This document shows, piece by piece, positions 1-5,029 of a stretch of DNA of 5,029 nucleotides. Origin of the DNA: Spirochaetaceae bacterium (GTDB lineage Bacteria; Spirochaetota; Spirochaetia; SZUA-6; Bin103); NCBI GenBank assembly GCA_026710565.1, contig JAPOQV010000106.1:1-5029 (forward strand). Reading direction: 5' to 3'. The first letter of the stretch is position 1. Every line of letters starts with the position of its first letter. A program made the position numbers and the translations under genes. Below the pieces are notes generated by a model, which worked only from the letters and a program-made list of their open reading frames with translations, searched no databases and was not told where the DNA came from.

Positions 1-1510
<1,510 letters not shown>

Positions 1511-1517
1511 GCGCGAA

Positions 1518-1549
1518 AGTATACCAAGGCGCGCACGGCGCGGCGTCAA
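1518..1549 (-). promoter_or_regulatory. Probable acs promoter, extended -10, leaderless
   Basis: Read on the minus strand, TATACT (1523-1518) is preceded by TGG (1526-1524), which gives an extended -10 of the form TGnTATACT. Exactly 7 bases separate it from the acs ATG at 1510, so transcription would start at or next to the start codon. TTGACG (1549-1544) resembles a -35, but its 20-base spacing is longer than the optimal 17, so the extended -10 may carry most of the recognition. The absence of any AGGAG-like sequence before the ATG agrees with a leaderless transcript. The start site is inferred, not measured. Confidence 0.55.
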
Positions 1550-1563
1550 CGTCGAGCGATGGT

Positions 1564-1578
1564 GTGAGTGGTCCTCAC
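1564..1578. promoter_or_regulatory. Inverted repeat GTGAG-N5-CTCAC, possible operator
   Basis: The repeat GTGAG (1564-1568) / CTCAC (1574-1578) is perfect, with a 5-base spacer. It lies in the divergent acs/gene A spacer, upstream of the acs -35-like hexamer and where the -35 of a gene A promoter at 1594-1599 would fall. A repressor or activator half-site pair is plausible, but the arms are only 5 bases and chance is a real alternative. Confidence 0.2.
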
Positions 1579-1587
1579 GGAACCGAT

Positions 1588-1602
1588 CCGCGGTATGATC
1601 GG
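1588..1602 (+). promoter_or_regulatory. Box shared with gene B promoter (CCGCGGTATGATCGG)
   Basis: These 15 bases match the gene B upstream box at 3768-3782 at 14 positions. The box contains a -10-like TATGAT (1594-1599) preceded by GG. If it is the gene A promoter, transcription would start near 1606 and leave a leader of about 50 bases. That leader would hold a small CCCGC/GCGGG hairpin (1610-1614 with 1621-1625) and the AGAGG ribosome-binding candidate. The box is also flanked by a CCGATC/GATCGG inverted repeat (1583-1588 and 1597-1602). The box could be a promoter, an operator overlapping one, or both. Confidence 0.45.
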
Positions 1603-1640
1603 CCGAGAACCCGCGTTACGGCGGGCTGAGCGGGGAGTAT

Positions 1641-1652
1641 TACAATCAGAGG
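1641..1652 (+). promoter_or_regulatory. Start-proximal signals of gene A: TACAAT and AGAGG
   Basis: Two signals compete here. AGAGG (1648-1652) is a partial Shine-Dalgarno sequence only 4 bases from the ATG at 1657, which is shorter than usual. TACAAT (1641-1646) resembles a -10 and ends 10 bases before the ATG, which would give a nearly leaderless mRNA and exclude AGAGG from the transcript. Both models support the ATG at 1657. The sequence alone cannot choose between this hexamer and the shared box further upstream. Confidence 0.3.
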
Positions 1653-1656
1653 CTCG

Positions 1657-2313
1657 ATGGGACCGATCGTGGCCGCGGCTGTGTTGCTGGCGGTGCCGGT
1701 ACTGGCCGCCGCGGAGTGCAAGCCAGAACTGGACCAGGACGAGGTGACGGTCGAGACCTGTCCGGTCGGGAGTACCGGCTACAGCGTGGTGCAGAGCCGC
1801 ACGACCGCGTCCGGAACGGTCGGCGCGGTCGTCGGCCTGCTGCTCACGGACGAAGAGCGCGGCGCGGGGGGCGCTCCCGAGCGCCGCTCGGTGCTGCACC
1901 TGGCTACCGGAGAGGGCTTCCGGCTGCGCGTGTCCGTCACTCGGCGATCCTGGTGGCGCCTCGGCGACGGCGGAGTGGTGCTCGACGTGGTGGGCGACGA
2001 CGACCTGGCCACCGACCTGGAAGGGACCCGCTTCCTCTGTCTGCGGTCGCGATGGACGATCACGAGCGCAGACACCGAGGGAACGGTCGACATCCTGCAG
2101 CAGTTCGTGAGTGATTCGCGCCCGCCGCTGGGGATGAAGCGCCGCGCCACGCAGGCGACGGTGCAACGCCGTCATGCCACGGTCGTCGATCTGCGGCAGC
2201 GGCTCGCGGGCACCGACGACGCGGGCGGGCCGGACCTGGCGTCGTGGCCGCTGCTGGAGGCGCCGCTGCCGGATCTGTCCGAGAGCTTCGAGACCTGCTA
2301 CGCGGGAGGCTGA
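1657..2313 (+). CDS. Exported four-cysteine protein of unknown family, paralog A
   Basis: The predicted protein has 218 residues and matches no family I recognise. Residues 1-19 form a hydrophobic signal peptide ending in LAAA, with likely signal peptidase I cleavage before Glu20. A lipoprotein is less likely because Glu occupies the position before Cys21. Four cysteines (C21, C35, C128, C214) suggest two disulphides in an oxidising compartment. The best-conserved block is about residues 95-137: RRSWWRL at 96-102, a VVLDVVG strand-like stretch, then LCLRSRWTIT around C128. A second conserved stretch near the C-terminus reads PDLxSWPLL. Paralog B (3789-4469) aligns without gaps from residue 20 onward at about 55% identity, which supports the frame and shows selection at the protein level. 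The ATG at 1657 is the only standard start in frame, since an in-frame stop lies at 1627. The signal peptide has no Lys or Arg in its n-region. The gene diverges from acs and converges on the P450 with a 19-base gap. Confidence 0.85.
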   Translation: MGPIVAAAVLLAVPVLAAAECKPELDQDEVTVETCPVGSTGYSVVQSRTTASGTVGAVVGLLLTDEERGAGGAPERRSVLHLATGEGFRLRVSVTRRSWWRLGDGGVVLDVVGDDDLATDLEGTRFLCLRSRWTITSADTEGTVDILQQFVSDSRPPLGMKRRATQATVQRRHATVVDLRQRLAGTDDAGGPDLASWPLLEAPLPDLSESFETCYAGG

Positions 2314-2332
2314 GCGTCGCGGAGGCCGGTCA
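2311..2332. repeat. 3' flank of paralog A, similar to that of paralog B
   Basis: After the stop codon the sequence TGAGCGTCGCGGAGGCCGG, followed by TCA, aligns with the corresponding bases after gene B (4467-4491). About 20 positions match, with a few small gaps. The shared end GCCGGTCA lies at the 3' end of the convergent P450, whose frame closes in tandem TGA codons (2335-2333, then 2332-2330). GCCGG (2325-2329) can pair with CCGGC (2338-2342) across 8 bases. No T-run follows on either strand, so I do not call an intrinsic terminator. Confidence 0.5.
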
Positions 2333-3709
2333 TCAGGCCGGCTGGTGCTCCCGCGGCCGCGGCGGCGGATGGCGCTCGCCGGTGATCGTGATCCGGAACC
2401 GGTCGTCCGGGCTCGGCAGCGGATTCATGACGACGTTCAGCTCCTGGTCCGGTGGCTGCATCTCCACGTGGAAGTGGCGGAACAGCACGGCCGACACGAT
2501 CAGGTACAGGAGGTCGGCGGTGGACGCCCCCAGGCAGGTGTGCGGACCCAGGCCGTACGGGCAGTACGCGTTGGGCTGCATGTGCTCCTTGCGCTCCGGG
2601 GCGTAGCGGCCGACGTCGAAGCGTTCCGGGTCGGGGAAGAACTCGGGCAGGTGGTGGGTCACCGTGTTGGCGATCATGCAGTACTCGTCCTTGGGGATCT
2701 CGTAGCCCCGGAACGGGAAGGCGGCTATGGACGTACGGGGAAGGACGGGCGCCGGGGGATGCAGGCGCAGGATCTCCATGGCCGCCCGCCGCGTCTGGAT
2801 CATCTGGCGCAGCGAGTCGCGATCGGGAACGCCGTTGGCGAACGCCAGGTCCGCCTCGGCCACGACGGCGCGGTGCAGTTCCGGTTCGCGCAGGATGTGG
2901 TACAGCAGAAAGGAGGTGGCGCTGGCCGCGGTGTCCATGCCCGCGATGAACGGCCCGATGAGGGCGGCCACGGCGTCCCGTTCGTTCATGAGCCGCGGAT
3001 GCTGGGCGTGGAACTTGCGAACCAGGTCGACGAAGTCGCCGTCCTGCTCCAGGTAGTCGCGCACGTGATGGTCGTCCCAGATGCGGCGCATCATCGCCAG
3101 CACGGAGCGCCTGGATGAGACGTAGCGCGGAAGATGCCTCATGAAACCGGGCCGCACCTTGCTGATGTGGATCTGAACCAGCGCCCGGAAGAAGTAGATC
3201 AGGTCGTCCATGACCTCATCCGGTTCCTGGTTGGTCGCCATGTATCCCAGCAGCGACGAAACCAGGCGCTTGACGTAGGCGAAGGCGGGAATGGGCATCC
3301 CGCGTGGCCAGCCCTGCAGCAGGTGGAGCTGGCTGTGGACCAGCTTCTCCATCTGGGCGTACAGGGTCCTGCCCGAGTAGCCGTCCTTGAGGCCGGCGCG
3401 CATGGTGCGGTGATCGGGGCCGTCCAGCTCGATGAGCGTCGGGTTGTCGCCGCCGAGCACCTGGTGGATGTCCTGCATGATCGCCCCGGACGCGAACAGG
3501 CGGTGTCCCTGCTGCTTCATCAGCGCGTTCGCGTCGGGACCGGCCAGCACCAGTGGGCGATGGTTGAGGATCGGCACCCGGAACACCGGCCCCAGCCGCT
3601 GGTACTGGGTGGTGAGGAACCTGCCCATCGCCGTGAGCATCGGCACGACGTTGCCGACGATCGGCGGTCCCGGCGCCAGCGGGATCGTCAGAGCGGACGC
3701 GGCAGCCAT
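2333..3709 (-). CDS. Cytochrome P450, soluble bacterial type
   Basis: This is a 458-residue haem-thiolate monooxygenase of normal bacterial length. It would activate O2 with two electrons from a ferredoxin or similar partner and hydroxylate an unknown substrate in the cytoplasm. It has a proline-rich start (PLAPGPPIVGN, 10-20), a C-helix DHRTMR (99-104) for the haem propionates, the I-helix oxygen groove AGMDTA (256-261), EILR (312-315) as the K-helix ExxR followed by LHPPAP, PERF (361-364) in the meander, and the haem loop YGLGPHTCLG (385-394) with Cys392 as ligand. Tyr385 replaces the usual Phe of the haem motif, and Ala261 replaces the second Thr or Ser often seen after DT. There is no membrane anchor. 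The ATG at 3709 is preferred; the frame extends upstream to a TTG at 3763, but the extra 18 residues do not look P450-like. No redox partner is visible, so the substrate and CYP family remain unassigned. The gene lies between paralogs A and B in the opposite orientation. Confidence 0.95.
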   Translation of the reverse strand: MAAASALTIPLAPGPPIVGNVVPMLTAMGRFLTTQYQRLGPVFRVPILNHRPLVLAGPDANALMKQQGHRLFASGAIMQDIHQVLGGDNPTLIELDGPDHRTMRAGLKDGYSGRTLYAQMEKLVHSQLHLLQGWPRGMPIPAFAYVKRLVSSLLGYMATNQEPDEVMDDLIYFFRALVQIHISKVRPGFMRHLPRYVSSRRSVLAMMRRIWDDHHVRDYLEQDGDFVDLVRKFHAQHPRLMNERDAVAALIGPFIAGMDTAASATSFLLYHILREPELHRAVVAEADLAFANGVPDRDSLRQMIQTRRAAMEILRLHPPAPVLPRTSIAAFPFRGYEIPKDEYCMIANTVTHHLPEFFPDPERFDVGRYAPERKEHMQPNAYCPYGLGPHTCLGASTADLLYLIVSAVLFRHFHVEMQPPDQELNVVMNPLPSPDDRFRITITGERHPPPRPREHQPA

Positions 3710-3717
3710 CACTCGGC

Positions 3718-3725
3718 AAGGTACC
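3718..3725 (-). promoter_or_regulatory. Possible leaderless -10 of the P450 gene (GGTACCTT)
   Basis: On the minus strand GG-TACCTT (3725-3718) ends 8 bases before the ATG at 3709. It fits the same GGTAnnnT pattern and spacing as the acs and gene B promoters. TACCTT is a weak match to TATAAT, and no clear -35 or Shine-Dalgarno sequence is present. I list it because it is the third of three start codons here with this arrangement, not because it stands out alone. Confidence 0.3.
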
Positions 3726-3765
3726 CATGCCCTGACGGACCGACAAGCCGGGTCATCATGCAACG

Positions 3766-3782
3766 TACCGCGGTATCATCGG
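3766..3782 (+). promoter_or_regulatory. Gene B promoter/operator box (CCGCGGTATCATCGG)
   Basis: The box at 3768-3782 matches the box upstream of gene A with one difference (C for G). TATCAT (3774-3779), preceded by GG, is the likely -10. It ends 9 bases before the ATG at 3789, so the mRNA would start within a few bases of the start codon. No Shine-Dalgarno sequence is present. A perfect 10-base palindrome, TACCGCGGTA (3766-3775), overlaps the -10 and would suit a dimeric regulator. No convincing -35 is visible. The box sits in the 79-base spacer shared with the divergent P450, so one regulator could affect both genes. Confidence 0.5.
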
Positions 3783-3788
3783 TTCCGG

Positions 3789-4469
3789 ATGGTGATGAGA
3801 CGCGTGACAGGAGCGGTCCTTGCGGCTGCGCTGCTCGCTCTGCCCGCTCTCCCGGCCCTGGCGAACGAGGAGTGCACGCCGGAGGTGGGCGGGGACGCCG
3901 TGACGGTCGAGTCCTGCCCGATCGAGCACACCGGCTACCGGCTGGTCGTCAGCCGCACCACGGCCGCCGGAACGGTCGGCGGGGCCGTCCTGCTGCTGCA
4001 GGAGGATGGCGAGCGCGACACCGGGGCCGGCCCCGCGCACCGCTCGACCCTGCACGAGGTCACCGGTGCGGGCTTGAGTCACCGGGTCGTGGTCAGCCGC
4101 CGGTCGTGGTGGCGGCTCGACGGCGGCGGCGTGGTGCTGGACATCGTCGGCGCCGACGACCTGACCACGGATCTGCAGGGGACCCGCGTGCTCTGCCTGC
4201 GCTCGCGGTGGACGATCACCCCGGCCGACACCGCCGGCTTGATCGCGATCCTCCAGGAAGCGGTGAGCGATCCGGGCCCGCCGTTCGGCCTGACCGGTCT
4301 GGTCGCGGCGGAGACGGCGCGGGTCATGCACGAGATGCTGACGGGCCTGCGCACGCAACTGGCGGGCCCCGAGCAGCCGGCGGATCCCGACCTGTCGTCG
4401 TGGCCCCTGCTGTCGGAGCCGCTGCCCGACGTGTCCGCCCAATTCGCGGCCTGCCACCTGGACCGGTGA
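3789..4469 (+). CDS. Exported four-cysteine protein of unknown family, paralog B
   Basis: The predicted protein has 226 residues and is a paralog of the gene A product. It begins with a textbook signal peptide: MVMRRV as a charged n-region, an Ala/Leu core, and PALA at 22-25 with likely cleavage before Asn26. The cysteines C29, C43, C136 and C222 have exactly the same spacing as those of paralog A, which suggests two conserved disulphides. The conserved core around RRSWWRL (104-110) and LCLRSRWTIT (135-144) is present, as is the C-terminal PDLSSWPLL. The region between about 165 and 190 is the least conserved and could form a helix. The ATG at 3789 is chosen because it sits 9 bases after the -10-like TATCAT and gives a complete signal peptide. 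The GTG at 3792 or ATG at 3795 would shorten it by one or two residues. The frame stays open for more than 300 bases upstream, but that part is antisense to the P450 and not coding. It converges on the mocA-like gene with a 19-base gap. The function is unknown. Confidence 0.87.
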   Translation: MVMRRVTGAVLAAALLALPALPALANEECTPEVGGDAVTVESCPIEHTGYRLVVSRTTAAGTVGGAVLLLQEDGERDTGAGPAHRSTLHEVTGAGLSHRVVVSRRSWWRLDGGGVVLDIVGADDLTTDLQGTRVLCLRSRWTITPADTAGLIAILQEAVSDPGPPFGLTGLVAAETARVMHEMLTGLRTQLAGPEQPADPDLSSWPLLSEPLPDVSAQFAACHLDR

Positions 4470-4491
4470 GCGGCGCCGGAAATGCCGGTCA
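4467..4491. repeat. 3' flank of paralog B, similar to that of paralog A
   Basis: From the stop codon onward the bases TGAGCGGCGCCGGA, then AATGCCGGTCA, match the flank of gene A apart from a few mismatches and small indels. The terminal TCA (4489-4491) is the stop codon of the convergent mocA-like gene read on the other strand. CCGG (4477-4480) can pair with CCGG (4485-4488), or GACCGG (4461-4466) with CCGGTC (4485-4490). These are weak stems without a T-run, so terminator function is not supported. Confidence 0.5.
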
Positions 4492-5029
4492 GGTTGGGGA
4501 GGTGGCGCGGTGCAGGTCGGCGTCCGTGTCGATGTCGAGCTCGCCGCCGGGAAACTCCACGACCTCGAGCGCTGCGCAGCCGCGCAGTACGCGTTTTGCG
4601 CCGCTGTCGCCGGTGAGCGCAGCAAGCCGGTCGAACAGCGCCGGCGCGAACAGGACCGGCGCGCCGACGGTACCACCGTAGGCGCAGGCGACCGCCTGGG
4701 CTTGCCCGCGGCGAAAGCGCTCGATCAGCATCGCCAGCACGGCGGCCGCCAGCCGCGGCTGGTCGCAGGGGAGCACGACGCAGCCGGCCGGTCGGTGGGC
4801 CGCGGCCGCGCGTACTCCGCACGCGATCGAGCCGCCCACGCCGTCGGCCCAGCGCGGGTTGCTCACGGGCAGGACCGGCAGGTCGGCGACCGCCGCGCCG
4901 ACCGCCTCCTGATCGGCGCCGAGCACAACCATCACCGGCCGGCAGCCGGCGTCGAGCGCCGCCCGCGCGGCACGACGGACCAGGGGCTCGCCGTCGATCG
5001 GCCCGAACTGCTTGGGGCGGCCGAGCCCG
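4489..5029 (-). CDS. MocA/MobA-like molybdopterin nucleotidyltransferase, N-terminus outside window
   Basis: The 179 visible residues belong to the MobA-like NTP-transferase fold. Members such as MocA transfer CMP from CTP to molybdopterin-Mo, making the cytosine dinucleotide cofactor used by xanthine-dehydrogenase-type and CO-dehydrogenase-type enzymes. Counting from the first visible codon (5028), GLGRPKQF (1-8) is the end of the nucleotide-binding loop with its lysine. DGEPLVRRA follows at 12-20, then VMVVLGA at 32-38, NPRWADGVGGSI at 57-68, the metal-binding LPCDQP at 86-91, GAPVLF at 122-127, GDSGAK at 140-145 and LDIDTDADL at 164-172. The family usually has about 190-200 residues, so only some 10-20 N-terminal residues, with the LAAGxSxR motif, are missing. 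Internal GTG (4935) and ATG (4932) codons are not the start, because conserved family sequence continues upstream. Exact nucleotide and cofactor specificity (MocA, MobA or another branch) cannot be settled from this part. A molybdoenzyme operon may lie to the right. Confidence 0.9.
   Translation of the reverse strand, partial: GLGRPKQFGPIDGEPLVRRAARAALDAGCRPVMVVLGADQEAVGAAVADLPVLPVSNPRWADGVGGSIACGVRAAAAHRPAGCVVLPCDQPRLAAAVLAMLIERFRRGQAQAVACAYGGTVGAPVLFAPALFDRLAALTGDSGAKRVLRGCAALEVVEFPGGELDIDTDADLHRATSPT

Noticed and set aside
1657..2313. Lipoprotein assignment for the A/B proteins based on a Cys close after the signal peptide
   Set aside because: The residue before the Cys is Glu in both proteins, which does not fit a lipobox needing Gly, Ala or Ser there. 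Signal peptidase I sites (LAAA, PALA) are better matches.
2311..2342. Intrinsic terminator in the A/P450 convergent gap
   Set aside because: Only a 5-bp GC stem can form and no T-run follows on either strand, so the sequence does not support a rho-independent terminator.
3710..3763. TTG start at 3763 for the P450
   Set aside because: The added residues lack P450 character and would overlap the gene B box region. The ATG at 3709 gives the usual proline-rich N-terminus at a normal length.
3432..3788. Upstream extension of gene B to an ATG at 3432
   Set aside because: The extra 119 residues are antisense to the P450 and would bury the signal peptide of B inside the protein. Paralog A has no such extension.
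3134..4681. Long plus-strand open frame of about 515 codons running antisense to the P450 and over gene B
   Set aside because: Its translation is low-complexity, rich in Arg, Gly, Ala and Pro, with no motif. It overlaps two well-supported genes in other frames, as expected in GC-rich DNA.

Overview
This is a very GC-rich bacterial window (about two thirds G+C by eye) with compact gene spacing and no RNA gene, insertion sequence, CRISPR array or phage-like gene that I can see. The phylum cannot be fixed from the sequence. Promoter-like TAnnnT hexamers lie 7 to 9 bases before three start codons that have no Shine-Dalgarno sequence. This points to a lineage that uses leaderless mRNAs, a habit known from Actinobacteria and Deinococcus-Thermus among others.

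Five genes alternate in strand along the window. (1) acs, minus strand, 1510 to the left edge: acetyl-CoA synthetase, with its C-terminal quarter outside the window. (2) Gene A, plus strand, 1657-2313: a small exported protein of unknown family. (3) A cytochrome P450, minus strand, 3709-2333. (4) Gene B, plus strand, 3789-4469: a clear paralog of gene A. (5) A MocA/MobA-like nucleotidyltransferase, minus strand, from the right edge to 4489, with its N-terminus outside the window. The gaps are a 146-base divergent spacer (acs/A), a 19-base convergent gap (A/P450), a 79-base divergent spacer (P450/B) and a 19-base convergent gap (B/mocA-like). No stretch longer than 300 bases lacks a gene.

The main point of interest is the A/B pair. 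Both encode proteins of about 220 residues with a signal peptide. They share four cysteines at identical spacing (14, 93 and 86 residues) and align without gaps over about 199 residues at roughly 55% identity (hand count). I recognise no known domain in them. The similarity continues outside the coding regions: a 15-base upstream box, CCGCGGTATSATCGG, and about 20 bases after the stop codon. An oppositely oriented, intact P450 sits between the two copies. The conserved 3' flank also supplies the stop codons of the two unrelated convergent neighbours.

The five genes do not form an obvious pathway. acs makes acetyl-CoA from acetate, the mocA-like gene belongs to molybdenum-cofactor nucleotidyl transfer, and no redox partner for the P450 is visible. 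A link between the P450 and the exported paralogs is an inference from position only.
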